DNA from: Maea johnstoni
Taxonomy: Eukaryota > Annelida > Polychaeta > Spionida > Magelonidae
Assembly (NCBI GenBank): GCA_963942565.1
Contig: OZ012700.1
Location: 34,896,798 to 34,960,797 of the forward strand
Reading direction: 5' to 3'
Length of the DNA: 64,000 nucleotides
The position numbers and the translations under genes are program-made. Under the pieces are notes generated by a model. That model was given only the letters and a program-made list of their open reading frames with translations. It had not been told where the DNA came from and did not search any database. Shown here piece after piece: positions 45,593 to 58,000 of this stretch (position 1 is its first letter; each line of letters opens with the position of its first letter).

Positions 45593-47285
45593 CTGAAATA
45601 ACTTCTACAGGCAAAGCTGGCACAATGCTAAAGGCAAGTTTATGTGACACGCACAAGGTATGCCCATCAAGTGACTGCGTGAGCTTTGTATGTGCCCATG
45701 CAAAAAACATACAAGTTAAGCCACATCGTACCCTATCATTGGGCCACCTGTTGACTTCAAAACCTGGTGTAAAAGACAAGCTGAGACACATCCTCAGTTA
45801 AAGTACTGGTCCATTGTCTTTGATTTGGAACTCCTGGTCCTGGAGTTTGTTTGCCCTTAATCATAATCATTATGCCAGGTGGCTGCCTGCACACATCAAA
45901 GATATGAATGTTTTAAAGGACAAGCATCCACTAATCCACAGGGAGTTTTAGGATGGAAAGTTTGTGGTTCAGAAATCCAAACATGTATTTTCTCTCATTG
46001 CCTTGGATCAGAATCATGAGCAAGAGAATGAATCTGTAAAAGGTGTAAGAGGTGCCATTGGCCTGACTGAAAATCCAGGTGCTCTGCAAAGGTGGATGAT
46101 TTCAGGTACGGAGGTTTCTCGTACAGTAAAGGAATTTGAAAGTTCCTTCCAAGCCTAGACAATGATGTCCGTCACCATGAACAAGTGCATGGAGTACAGC
46201 TGTATTTCGCTAAAATCTCTGATCATTGCTATTGAAGAATTGGTTTGCCCTTTCATGGAAGACAGCCCCGATTTATGGGTGCTTGTTACCAAAGACATTG
46301 TGCCAGAGCCTGTTATAACGGGTATGAGCACTGAAAATCGGTCAAAAACAGTATGATGCATACATTAAGGAACGTTTGAAAGGTAGCACCAAGGCAGTTT
46401 CAGACACCATCTCGAGAAACAAACTTCCAGTGTTTGGTAGTCCGAAAGAAAGAGTTAAAGTGAAAACGCAGATTTCCTCTCTGAAGAGTGACTGTAATCC
46501 CTTTGCTCGGTTGTACATTGCATGCCAGATGAGAGATGGTAACCTAGAAAAATTCTTTAAACATGAGAACCAGTCTGAACCACCATCTTTGGCATTAATG
46601 GGAAAGCTGAGACTTGGACAAAAATCTGATCTACTTCCTTGTTTCAAGCAGGATAGAGGTTTATCTCCACCAGAAGTGGATGTGAAAGATGATGTGGCAT
46701 TATACAAATATGCCATGCCAGTGTGGGTATCCTGATGGAATGTCTCCCAGAGGGAGGATGGTTTTCCCGAGGGCAGAGCCTGAGGGAAAACCATCCTCCC
46801 GAGGGGAGACATTCCGTCAGGTTACCCACACTGGCATGGAATATTTGTTTTATTACACCGAACAAACCCCAATTTGGTAAAATATCAATGAAAACAACAA
46901 TGACTGCCAGTAGATCCAGTGAGAACGGTGGATGTTTTGCCGGTGTACATTTCGCCGGTGGACATGATGGAATGGCCAACCTTTGTAAGCCAATCACGGC
47001 TTACAATTTTCATGTGAGGTATAATAATAGTAAATATGCTGCCACCAAGACAATTCAAAACCTTTGACGAATATGCAAGGACAGTGTTCGTGCCATATAC
47101 GATAGCACAAACCCAGTAGGTAGAAAAGTTGGACATTGTGTGGGATAGCTATAATCCAACAAGCCTGAAGCAGAGTACTGAGGAAGGAGATGGCCACGGT
47201 GCCATTAAAAGGTCACAGCTAAAAGTGACAGTTCCTGGGAGCTGGCAGAATTTCTTGCGTTCTGATGATAACAAGCGTGAACTCT
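45593..47285 (+). pseudogene. Decayed copy of a dispersed invertebrate mobile-element protein
   Basis: A run of plus-strand frames encodes pieces of one recognisable family abundant in cnidarian, mollusc and other invertebrate genomes: a NHYARWLPAHIKDM block, then FVVQKSKHVFSLIALDQNHEQ, GAIGLTENPGALQRWMISG, RNKLPVFGSPKERVKVK, FARLYIACQMRDGNLEKFF, KFKTFDEYARTVFVPY-like and VPGSWQNFLRSDDNKRELF blocks, in the usual order. The family is commonly seen in many copies per genome and is usually left uncharacterised; I do not know its enzymatic type. The copy is clearly broken, with several breaks, and has a hairpin insertion at 46715-46837. A LINE tail abuts its end. Confidence 0.75.
46715..46837. 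mobile_element. 123-bp hairpin insertion
   Basis: Near-perfect inverted arms of about 57 bp ('atgccagtgtgggtatcctg' at the left, reverse complement at the right) around 'ggcagagcctg'. It interrupts the decayed protein-coding element at 45593-47285, so it is a later insertion or an in-place inverted duplication. Confidence 0.88.
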
Positions 47286-47570
47286 TTTTGAAAGAGTAAA
47301 TGAATCCCACCACTATAACACCAGACACAGTGTTAATGCTCTGATTTTATCAAAGGTTGGTTCATATGGTATAAAGTCCTTCCACTACATAGGTGCCAAA
47401 ATCTGGAACACTCTGCCAGAAGAGATCCAGACTACGTTCAATAAATCTCTTTTTAAAGTGAGATGCAAAAAACATTTCATGTCAGTCCTCTCTGAGTCAT
47501 AAGAAGAAATTCATCAATTCTAGTCCGAACGTTTGTATTATACTAAATGATATTGTTGTTATGTCAATCT
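47286..47570 (+). mobile_element. LINE 3' terminal fragment (CR1/Jockey-like)
   Basis: The frame reads HHYNTRHSVNALILSKVGSY then GIKSFHYIGAKIWNTLPEEI and LFKVRCKKHF, the conserved end of CR1/Jockey-type reverse-transcriptase ORFs (NTR...SFxYxGAxxWNxLP). Only the last 70 or so codons remain. It joins directly onto the preceding element's C-terminal block. Confidence 0.8.
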
Positions 47571-47574
47571 TGAC

Positions 47575-49148
47575 CAGTGGAGTTGATCATTACACTTGTA
47601 ACTACAGGCCAGTATATTATACTGAGTTGCATCTCAAAGGTTCTAGAGAGGGCGGTGTACAACCAAATTGAACTATTTTAAAATTAAAATAACTTACTCT
47701 ATGAATTACAATCAGGCTTCCGGCCTGGTTTCTCCACTGATACCACACTTACATTTCTTACAGATTATATTAGACGTGAAATTGACAAAGGTGATCTCAC
47801 TGGGTTAGTTTTACTGGACCTGCAAAAAGCATTCGATACTGTCGATCACAATATTCTCCTGTCAAAACTCTCTGCGATAGGTCTTAATTTAACTTCGGTT
47901 AATTGGTTTAAATCTTATTTAACTCAACGTAGCCAGCTGGTTGAAGTGGAAGGCACCAGGTCTGAGACCAGGAATGTCATTTGCGGGGTACCTCAAGGGT
48001 CCATTCTCGGGCCGCTCCTCTTCTTAATCTATGTCAATGACATGCAGAAGGCTGTCAATTGTAAACTTCTTTTATATGCGGATGATTCTTGTCTTTTAGT
48101 CTCTGGAAAGAATGTCCAGGACATTGAAAATACACTTTCGCATGAGTTACAAAATGTTAGCGATTAACTTGTAGATAACAAATTATCCTTACATCTCGGG
48201 AAAACCGAATCTATCATTTTTGGCTCACACAAGAGACTAAAGAAGAAGAAAGAGCTAAATGTGGTCTGTAATGGGGTCAAAATTGATAGCAAACCTAATG
48301 TGAATTACCTAGGCACAAAACTAGACCAGAATCTGTCAGGTAAAACCACTGCGAATTCAGTGATAAGTAAATGTAACTCCAGGTTAAAGTTTCTCTATCG
48401 TAAGGCTATAACTATTTTGACTTTACCACCAGACGTAACCTTGCCATGGCTCTTATTCAATGTCATTTTGACTATGCTTGCAGTGCCTGGTATGGTGGTC
48501 TCAAGTAGAAATTAAAGCAACGACTACAGATCTGTCAAAATAAAATGATAAGATATGTTTTGGGACTACATCCGAGATCTCATATCGGTTACAATGAATT
48601 CAAGATAGTCAATTGGCTGCCTGCAGAGAAAAGGGTCCAGCAATTAAATGTGAACCACATGTTCAAAATTTTTAATAACACTGCTCCATCTTATCTTTCT
48701 GAACAGTTTGAGCGTGTTCAAAATCAACATCACTATCGAACAAGAGGGAGCAGCCATAATGTTATTGTTCCTGGGGTAAACTCAGCTGGGAGGTATTCTT
48801 TCTCATTTGTCGGTGCCAAAAACTGGAACAATTTACCTGGCCATATTAAACAATGCATAACAAAAGAGAATTTTAAACTAGAAGTGAGGAAGAAGCCATC
48901 TATTTATATTAAACTGTGATATGGTAAGCCATTGTTGCCAAATAGACATTGCTGTGATATGTGTCAATCTTGCCTGTGATATATCATGCCCGGACCACTT
49001 TGGAAAAAAGTGCAGGACACTTAATTAAAGTGCTATCCGAGGTATATTTATGCCATGTATAACCTCTGACACTGTATTTATATTGTTTTACCTTGTATTG
49101 TACATGTACATTTTTATACCTAAATAAAATCAATCAATCAATCAATTA
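47575..49148 (+). mobile_element. LINE reverse-transcriptase fragment with (TCAA)n tail
   Basis: RT motifs in order: NYRP (47600 region), QSGFRPGFSTDTTLTFLTDY, LLDLQKAFDTVDHNIL, GVPQGSILGPLLFLIYVNDM and the catalytic LLYADDSCLLVS, then the C-terminal thumb region up to SFSFVGAKNWNNLPGHI (near 48840). The frame changes several times and has stops (for example after the ADD block and near 48513), so the copy is dead. The 3' end reads 'taaataaaatcaatcaatca' and the tail of TCAA units ends near 49148. Family: CR1/Jockey group by motif; the clade cannot be fixed by eye. Confidence 0.88.
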
Positions 49149-49782
49149 CATGTAATGCCATTGGACTCTGGGCAGACTGGGACCACTAGGAAATAAGTTT
49201 CTAACTTTTATTGTATATATCATGTGTCTGGTTAGAATTCTATTGCATGGCAGTTAATGACTCTTCATCTAGTCACCGTTATATATGATTTTTTGTGTGC
49301 CAAATGCTATGTAATACACATCTTACTAGACCGAATCAAATCAAATCAAATCAAATGCATGTGAAACTGCGCCGGTTCGGTGCAAACAAGAGGACCACAT
49401 GGGCAACTGAAACGAACGGGTCCATAAACATCGATGGCTATCACAAATGCTCATTTCACAACGAATCTCCAGGCTTAGTGACAAAGTGAAACTACGTCAA
49501 TTTCCCGCGATGAGGCGGACCTCTAGCACCATAATTAAAGACCAGAATATATGTACATTAATATATGACTTTATCTTTAATTTTTCCATAAATATTCATT
49601 GAGTAAACTCACGAAATTCCTGCGGATATTTTGAGGCACTCTCTAAGTGGATGAAAGGAATTACTGTAATAGAATAGCAGGCCAACAGTGCTGCCGTGAC
49701 CTACTTTTGCAGAGAGCTCCCCAGCTGACTGAGAGAAAGAGAGCCATTGTGTTTGGGTTATCAGGGTGAAGCTCTGATAAAG
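49149..49782 (+). promoter_or_regulatory. CpG-bearing region upstream of a candidate first exon
   Basis: Between the LINE tail and 49783 the sequence gains CpG ('gcgccggttcggtgc', 'aaacgaacgggtcc', 'cgcgatgaggcggacc'). An AATCA repeat lies at 49326-49347. The region precedes an ATG with a perfect downstream donor, so a promoter is plausible. No specific factor site is asserted. Confidence 0.35.
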
Positions 49783-49841
49783 ATGGACGAAATGGACAAT
49801 GAAAAGGAGAAGCAGAGTAACCTTTTGGATGTTACTTTTAG
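49783..49841 (+). CDS. Candidate first coding exon, unknown gene
   Basis: ATG (context AAAGATGG) opens MDEMDNEKEKQSNLLDVTF and ends at TTTAG|GTGAGT, a perfect donor, after 59 nt. The next strong acceptor on this strand, TTTTTCTAG at 52396-52404, would continue the frame as RYMLVS then stop, giving a 25-residue peptide with a 3' UTR to an AATAAA at 53363. I do not recognise the sequence. The true second exon may instead lie elsewhere. The intervening intron would contain the first satellite block. Confidence 0.4.
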
Positions 49842-50149
49842 GTGAGTTCTAGTGTAAACGGTGGTGGTGACTTATTCAGAATGGCACTTTTGCAAAGGTG
49901 CTAAATCATGGATCAATTGAACATTACATGGTACCGTAATGCATCCTTTCTTGGTCAAGCCTCAAGGGCTATGAGTAATGCTTATTAATGGCATTGGTAA
50001 TGGTCAGCCAAATTGGCTGAGCCAATGGCAATGTAATGTTTTGAAGCCCACACATAGCTGGTATATATGGTACCTTGAGTTTTGGGTATTGGCAATGGTG
50101 CTACATGTATATGATATAGGGTACATTACTACATATCAGAGCCACAAAG

Positions 50150-50292
50150 ACAGTGCTATAGAGATAGAGCCTATACCAGACGACTCTGTTGGGAAATACA
50201 GAGCTGAGGGTGTTGAATGGGCCATCTAAACGCTGAAGCCGCCCGTATTTCCCAACAGAGTCAGTCTGGTACAGGCTCTATCTCTATTATAA
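50150..50292. mobile_element. Short hairpin element with ~45-bp inverted ends
   Basis: 'tatagagatagagcctatac' at the left is mirrored as 'ggctctatctctatta' at the right, and 'actctgttgggaaatac' as 'gtatttcccaacagagt'. The possible target duplication is TA. Non-coding. Confidence 0.75.
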
Positions 50293-50998
50293 CATAAACT
50301 TTTAGTCTGTATATAAGAAAAACGTAAACAAAAATCATCTGTTCAAAAATGATTATGCCTTGTTACTATGGCAACATGTTATAATCACTTGTTCATTTCC
50401 ATTAATTGATAGGTTGTGCTGATTGCTATTACATTTAACTACTCATTATTAATGGAGCGAATGGTAAGGCGAATGTAAAAAAACGTGACCAAGGGCAAGT
50501 TTCGACTTAACTTGATTGTCTATATGTATGTACAGCATTAGCTACTACTGTTGTACATAGACAATAGATTGTTGTAGACAATGAACTTATAAATGTAAAG
50601 TGTAAGTTTTGAGAAGCCTTAAGGATGCCCACACCTGTTTCTTGAATGTTAAACCAAATTGTTGACATGATCCATTGTTGTACACTTGAGGGCAGCAACA
50701 GGAGGAACTTAGTGCTTCTGTCAAAAAAGTTTTTTTTCCTAAATATTGTTGCCAGCGTCAGACCATTTTTTCTTGAACATAACGTGCCCCATCACATAGC
50801 AAAATAAGTAGCTTGGAATATACCCATTACTTTTTTGACATGTAGTTGACAGTACTTAGTTCTAAGGCAAACTTCCAGAGCATTAACATATCAAAAAATA
50901 ATCTCTGTCCAGAGTGAATTCTGTTTACTATTCCACATGGTGCATCATGTCAGCTCAACCCTAGACTAAAGGTTTTTTTGTGTGGTGATGATGCCCTG

Positions 50999-51898
50999 AG
51001 ACACCCTCCTGGCTGAGGACAACCCTGGGTATACATACAATACTACTCTAGACACCCTCCTGGCTGAGGACAACCCTGGGTATACATAAAATACTACTCT
51101 AGACACCCTCCTGGCTGAGGACAACCCTGGGTATACATACAATACTACTCTAGACACCCTCCTGGCTGAGGACAACCCTGGGTATACATACAATGCTACT
51201 CTAGACACCCTCCTGGCTGAGGATAACCCTGGGTATACATACAATACTACTCTAGAGACCCTCCTGGCTGAGGACAACCCTGGGTATACATACAATACTA
51301 CTCTAGAGACCCTCCTGGCTGAGGACAACCCTGGGTATACATACGATACTACTCTAGAGATCCTCCTGGCTGAGGACAACCCTGGGTATACATACAATAC
51401 TACTCTAGAGACCCTCCTGGCTGAGGACAACCCTGGGTATACATACAATACTACTCTAGAGACCCTCCTGGCTGAGGACAACCCTGGGTATACAATACTA
51501 CTCTAGAGACCCTCCTGGCTGAGGACAACCCTGGGGGACAATACTACTCTAGAGACCCTCCTGGCTGAGGACAACCCTGGGTATACAATACTACTCTAGA
51601 GACCCTCCTGGCTGAGGACAACCCTGGGTATACATACAATACTACTCTAGACACCCTCCTGGCTGAGGACAACCCTGGGTATACATACAATACTACTCTA
51701 GACACCCTCCTGGCTGAGGACAACCCTGGGTATACAATACTACTCTAGAGACCCTCCTGGCTAAGGACAACCCTGGGTATACATACAATACTACTCTAGA
51801 GACCCTCCTGGCTGAGGACAACCCTGGGTATACAATACTACTCTAGACACCCTCCTGGCTGAGGACAACCCTGGGTATACATACAATACTACTCTAGA
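50999..51898. repeat. Satellite block 1 (51-bp monomer, ~18 copies)
   Basis: The monomer is 51 bp (start TCTAGACACCCTCCTGGCTG; end 'atacatacaatactac'), with a frequent 47-bp form lacking one ATAC. Variants are GACAC/GAGAC after TCTA. The 51-bp length equals 17 codons, so several frames stay open. This block lacks the GAGATC variant that marks the higher-order repeat of blocks 2 and 3, so it is a separate lineage. The block ends in a hAT-family terminus at 51899. Confidence 0.97.
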
Positions 51899-52380
51899 CC
51901 AGGGACTTAGCCAGGATTTGGATAGTAGGGTGTCCAAAATGGACTTTGGAGGAGATAGGGTGTCCTGGTGAGCGAATGCAGCGCGTTCTATGCGGTCGCT
52001 CGAAGAGTGACCGCCTCTTACGGCCGGGGGTCTGGGGCCCGCTCAAGGGCCCCAGAAGCCAGAGGGTCTAGGTGCTCTGAAATGCATTCTCTGGCTTTTC
52101 CTGGCACTTATTTTCATTATTTTACATATTGAAATGTATGTTTTTTCAGTGTGAATTATACATTTCATAGATATTTTCCCAGGTATGTCAAATTTGAATA
52201 ATTTTTCTATTGCTATACTACATACCAGGATGACCAGAAAGCAGGCACCGACATTAATTTCAAGGTCTTGAAATTCACTTTCCCGAAGCATATTGTCACT
52301 TGCCAGAAGAAAAGAAAACCTCCACAATTACCTATAAAAACCTGTATTTATACAGTGCTACTACTATTACCTGTTGTTTA
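51899..52380. mobile_element. Truncated hAT-type 'ACTTAGCCAGGATTT' element
   Basis: CAGGGACTTAGCCAGGATTT follows directly after the last satellite monomer. Then come a 'gggtgtccaaaatggac' block, and a GC-rich block with 'gaccgcctcttacggcc' and 'gggccccagaagcc' typical of larger hAT relatives. The inverse terminus was not found, so the element is truncated or continues as unrelated sequence. Confidence 0.55.
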
Positions 52381-52404
52381 AATGATTTTCTTCTCTTTTT
52401 CTAG

Positions 52405-53385
52405 GTATATGCTTGTGTCCTGACTCCTGTAGTTCTACTAGCATGCAGTTTCTTGCCGATCTGTAGATGACCTTCCCTTCCCTACCTGGCTTCTGGTGAT
52501 CTCAACTGAATCCATGCCAGCCTGCAGCACTGGACTCTTAACAGCACTTATGCACACCTAATTTTCATACATAAATTGATATTGCTGCGACTTTGTAACC
52601 CTGCCTGCATCCTATGTAGCCTTAGTTCTCTGTACTTAGTTCACTTTTTGTCTGCTTCCTTTATTTCTACCTCTATGGTGGCCGGGTAATTCGTTCTCAA
52701 TACTCACCCTTGATATAAAAATCCATGTATTAATGGAGTGATATTAAGCACAAGGAAAAATCTTATGTTTGGGGAACAAAAGCTAATTTCTGAGAGATTA
52801 ATGATATTGGAGATTAGGCCACACTTGTATAGGGAAAAATACTAAACAGATGTCATGAGTAATATTTAATGGACAGGAGGGTATTGATCAGGTACCTTGG
52901 GCACAAAATTTTAAGTATAATGCTGTTTCTTGTACTTTTGAAAACACCAAAGCCTCGAGAGTCTTACTCTAAGTAAAATGGATGCTCAGAGGTGACACTG
53001 ATTTTGAGAGAAAAAAAAGGATTTGCTATAAAATTATCCTAGAAAAAAAATATTCCTGAATCAACGTTTATAATTTTTGCATTATTATAAAAGTTATACA
53101 AAATAATGAGCACTCTGAGGTTGAATCAGTTAGGAAGACATGTGACAGATTATTTGAGTGCATGTCAGTTGGTGCAGGTATTTTGTGCATGCAGCTTGTA
53201 GATCTGCCTCTAGAGACATTCTGAACCCTGTTGTAACCCACCTCACCCTGTAAAGCATTTTAGAATGAATCATGTATATCTGTGACATTACTTTTGGTGA
53301 TGTCTGTGTCTGTCTTGTGTACGTCTAGTTTTTGTTGAATGAGTGAGATGATATGGGTGCACAATAAAATAGTTTTGTGTTCTAT
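52405..53385 (+). other. Possible 3' exon/UTR of the unknown gene starting at 49783
   Basis: Preceded by a strong pyrimidine-rich acceptor. It carries at most six codons in the frame set by the 49783 exon, then about 950 nt of non-coding sequence, and an AATAAA (53363-53368) followed by a GT/T-rich stretch. This could be a long 3' UTR. The evidence is only signal-based. Confidence 0.3.
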
Positions 53386-54650
53386 GTTACATGTGTGTTT
53401 TAAACTTTTTTTGTTGTTCAATAAGTCCCTCTAGTAGGATAGTGAGTCAGGTGTGTAAATCACATTCAAATGATATAAAAAGTTGTCAGTCCCAAAAGTT
53501 ATTAGGATTCTATACTCCCTAAAAGGTGAGTTACAGTTGGATCAGCAGTATACACGGTAAGTGCAATGGAAATAAATCATACTGAGGTACACTCAACAGC
53601 GTCTGTGTCCTCAGAGGGCCCTTAAGAATAGGACTGGTTTGGTGAAGTAAAGTGCCATAAACAGTAAAGCTCTGTGATATGGTGAGTCATAGGCATAATA
53701 AAAGCATAGTAACTTAGATAGGATATATAGATATTATTAGACTATAGTCAAAGAAATTAGCCATACATTGTATAGGCCAAAACTAGAAAAATTGTCAAAA
53801 TCTGACATCCTGTTGAGAGGGTAGTTTTCAATGTCTTCCTCATTAAAAGAGCTTTCAGGCAATACATGTATATATTTTGTATAGGCTGAATTGTCAAATA
53901 ATTGCAGGATATAGGAAAAACAGAATCTAAGGAATTACGCCCCCACTTCATTTGCAATGCAGGAAAACACCTAAGTAGCTGTGAGTCCAATATTAGCAGT
54001 AGGGGAAATCCCAGACAATTGTAAAAGATACATGTAGGCCTAGCTATCATCAATAAAAAAAAGTAGTTCAATTGATTTTGACTTATGTTCAGAAAGCAGT
54101 AATAGTAATCATGTTAACAGGGGTAAATGTCTGGGTCAAAAATAACTAAGTTTTTTAACATGAAAAAAAAATTGGGCAGAACTCCGGTGTGTGTGACAGT
54201 AATCTCGTTCATAAGAATGAGATCCCATCACTTGTTAAGTTCATCCCCCCAATTCCCGCCACCTCTATTGTAGGACAGGGATAATAAACATGCATTAATT
54301 GTAACTTAAACCCATGTTAGGTAGAGAAAATCTATAGACCCCCCAGGTGGCATCCCAGGTTAGTGATATATTAAATAAGCTTACCTTTTGTCCTGTTCCA
54401 GATGACTGGGTTAGGCTTGAAGAACATTGTCAGATTGAGTCTCTTGTTTTGAAAATGTGAACACCATGAATCGCATTCGCTAATGCCACTATTTGCCCAT
54501 GCCTGATTAACACACTAGGGTGTATACATTACATACTCAAAAGGCAAATTAAGTGACTAATATGTTGACTCCGTTGTTTGGGCTTATTTATGGCAACTGA
54601 TACTCATGACCCCTGTTACTCAGCTTACTGTGGCTACAGACTGGCCGGAG
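53386..54650. other. No supported gene
   Basis: AT-rich; short frames here have no conserved motif or splice context. Confidence 0.4.
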
Positions 54651-54699
54651 CACTATCTGACTATGTCAATATACTCAATTATCGCTCAAAGTATGCCTA

Positions 54700-55022
54700 T
54701 GCTAAGAGACAGGAGTGTGATCCCTTATCTCTCCCAAGAGGGTTTTAAACGGAAATTGCCGGCAAAGCAGTGTGGCGATCTTATCTTTAATGTGCTCTCT
54801 TGGGGATCGAACCACTCCACATGTAAACAACAGGCCTTCTCATGCTTTTACGGCAGCTAGCAGGGTGGGTGGTTTGGGAGCAGCCGCCATTTGGTGATAA
54901 CCTCTCATTTCCTCCCCGTCTTTGAGAGTTACGTTTTGGCTAGGGTAGCCCGCCTTTTATGGGGTTTTAGGAGGAGTACCCGTCAACCATTACATCGTAA
55001 TTTAACCACTCTGCCCGCCAAA
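54700..55022 (+). promoter_or_regulatory. CpG-bearing promoter-like region before the satellite
   Basis: The sequence contains GCCGCCATTTGG (YY1-type, 54887-54898) and GCCCGCCAAAATGGCGGGTG overlapping the ATG at 55023, with raised CpG from about 54760. These are features of short-UTR animal promoters. The region abuts the satellite on its right. Confidence 0.4.
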
Positions 55023-55060
55023 ATGGCGGGTGGACGGGTCTCTGAAATAGCCGTTGCTCT
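55023..55060 (+). CDS. Candidate first exon that runs in frame into the satellite
   Basis: ATGGCGGGTGGACGG opens MAGGRVSEIAVALDTLLAED. From the residues ALD onward (55058) the sequence is satellite monomer, in the frame that reads TLLAEDNPGYTYNTTLE/D per 17-codon unit, for three units until a 47-bp monomer shifts it. The start context (CCGCCAAAATGGCGG) is that of a host gene. Either the satellite grew out of this exon, or the array inserted here. I do not recognise MAGGRVSEIAVA. Confidence 0.4.
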
Positions 55061-58000
55061 AGACACCCTCCTGGCTGAGGACAACCCTGGGTATACATAC
55101 AATACTACTCTAGAGACCCTCCTGGCTGAGGACAACCCTGGGTATACATACAATACTACTCTAGACACCCTCCTGGCTGAGGACAACCCTGGGTATACAA
55201 TACTACTCTAGACACCCTCCTGGCTGAGGACAACCCTGGGTACACAATACTACTCTAGACACCCTCCTGGCTGAGGACAACCCTGGGTATACAATACTAC
55301 TCTAGACACCCTCCTGGCTGAGGACAACCCTGGGTATACATACAATACTACTCTAGACACCCTCCTGGCTGAGGACAACCCTGGGTATACATACAATACT
55401 ACTCTAGACACCCTCCTGGCTGAGGACAACCCTGGGTATACATACAATACTACTCTAGACACCCTCCTGGCTGAGGACAACCCTGGGTATACATACAATA
55501 CTACTCTAGACACCCTCCTGGCTGAGGACAACCCTGGGTATACAATACTACTCTAGACACCCTCCTGGCTGAGGACAACCCTGGGTATACATACAATACT
55601 ACTCTAGAGACCCTCCTGGCTGAGGACAACCCTGGGTATACATACAATACTACTCTAGACACCCTCCTGGCTGAGGACAACCCTGGGTATACATACAATA
55701 CTACTCTAGAGACCCTCCTGGCTGAGGACAACCCTGGGTATACATACAATACTACTCTAGAGACCCTCCTGGCTGAGGACAACCCTGGGTATACATACAA
55801 TACTACTCTAGAGACCCTCCTGGCTGAGGACAACCCTGGGTATACATACAATACTACTCTAGACACCCTCCTGGCTGAGGACAACCCTGGGTATACATAC
55901 AATACTACTCTAGACACCCTCCTGGCTGAGGACAACCCTGGGTATACATACAATACTATTCTAGAGACCCTCCTGGCTGAGGACAACCCTGGGTATACAT
56001 ACAATACTACTCTAGACACCCTCCTGGCTGAGGACAACCCTGGGTATACATACAATACTACTCTAGACACCCTCCTGGCTGAGGACAACCCTGGGTATAC
56101 ATACAATACTACTCTAGACACCCTCCTGGCTGAGGACAACCCTGGGTATACATACAATACTACTCTAGACACCCTCCTGGCTGAGGACAACCCTGGGTAT
56201 ACAATACTACTCTAGACACCCTCCTGGCTGAGGACAACCCTGGGTATACATACAATACTACTCTAGACACCCTCCTGGCTGAGGACAACCCTGGGTATAC
56301 ATACAATACTACTCTAGACACCCTCCTGGCTGAGGACAACCCTGGGTATACATACAATACTACTCTAGACACCCTCCTGGCTGAGGACAACCCTGGGTAT
56401 ACATACAATACTACTCTAGACACCCTCCTGGCTGAGGACAACCCTGGGTATACATACAATACTACTCTAGACACCCTCCTGGCTGAGGACAACCCTGGGT
56501 ATACATACAATACTACTCTAGACACCCTCCTGGCTGAGGACAACCCTGGGTATACATACAATACTACTCTAGACACCCTCCTGGCTGAGGACAACCCTGG
56601 GTATACATACAATACTACTCTAGAGACCCTCCTGGCTGAGGACAACCCTGGGTATACATACAATACTACTCTAGAGACCCTCCTGGCTGAGGACAACCCT
56701 GGGTATACATACAATAACTACTCTAGACACCCTCCTGGCTGAGATCAACCCTGGGTATACATACAATACTACTCTAGACACCCTCCTGGCTGAGGACAAC
56801 CCTGGGTATACAATACTACTCTAGACACCCTCCTGGCTGAGGACAACCCTGGGTATACATACAATACTACTCTAGACACCCTCCTGGCTGAGGACAACCC
56901 TGGGTATACATACAATACTACTCTAGAGACCCTCCTGGCTGAGGACAACCCTGGGTATACATACAATACTACTCTAGAGACCCTCCTGGCTGAGGACAAC
57001 CCTGGGTATACATACAATACTACTCTAGAGACCCTCCTGGCTGAGGACAACCCTGGGTATACATACAATAACTACTCTAGACACCCTCCTGGCTGAGATC
57101 AACCCTGGGTATACATACAATACTACTCTAGACACCCTCCTGGCTGAGGACAACCCTGGGTATACAATACTACTCTAGACACCCTCCTGGCTGAGGACAA
57201 CCCTGGGTATACATACAATACTACTCTAGACACCCTCCTGGCTGAGGACAACCCTGGGTATACATACAATACTACTCTAGACACCCTCCTGGCTGAGGAC
57301 AACCCTGGGTATACATACAATACTACTCTAGACACCCTCCTGGCTGAGGACAACCCTGGGTATACATACAATACTACTCTAGAGACCCTCCTGGCTGAGG
57401 ACAACCCTGGGTATACAATACTACTCTAGACACCCTCCTGGCTGAGATCAACCCTGGGTATACATACAATACTACTCTAGACACCCTCCTGGCTGAGGAC
57501 AACCCTGGGTATACAATACTACTCTAGACACCCTCCTGGCTGAGGACAACCCTGGGTATACATACAATACTACTCTAGACACCCTCCTGGCTGAGGACAA
57601 CCCTGGGTATACATACAATACTACTCTAGAGACCCTCCTGGCTGAGGACAACCCTGGGTATACATACAATACTACTCTAGAGACCCTCCTGGCTGAGGAC
57701 AACCCTGGGTATACATACAATACTACTCTAGAGACCCTCCTGGCTGAGGACAACCCTGGGTATACATACAATAACTACTCTAGACACCCTCCTGGCTGAG
57801 ATCAACCCTGGGTATACATACAATACTACTCTAGACACCCTCCTGGCTGAGGACAACCCTGGGTATACAATACTACTCTAGACACCCTCCTGGCTGAGGA
57901 CAACCCTGGGTATACATACAATACTACTCTAGACACCCTCCTGGCTGAGGACAACCCTGGGTATACATACAATACTACTCTAGACACCCTCCTGGTTGAG

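Noticed and set aside
54606-54860. 84-codon frame upstream of the satellite
   Set aside because: Composition is random-like and no homology was recognised. It overlaps the start of the promoter-like region.
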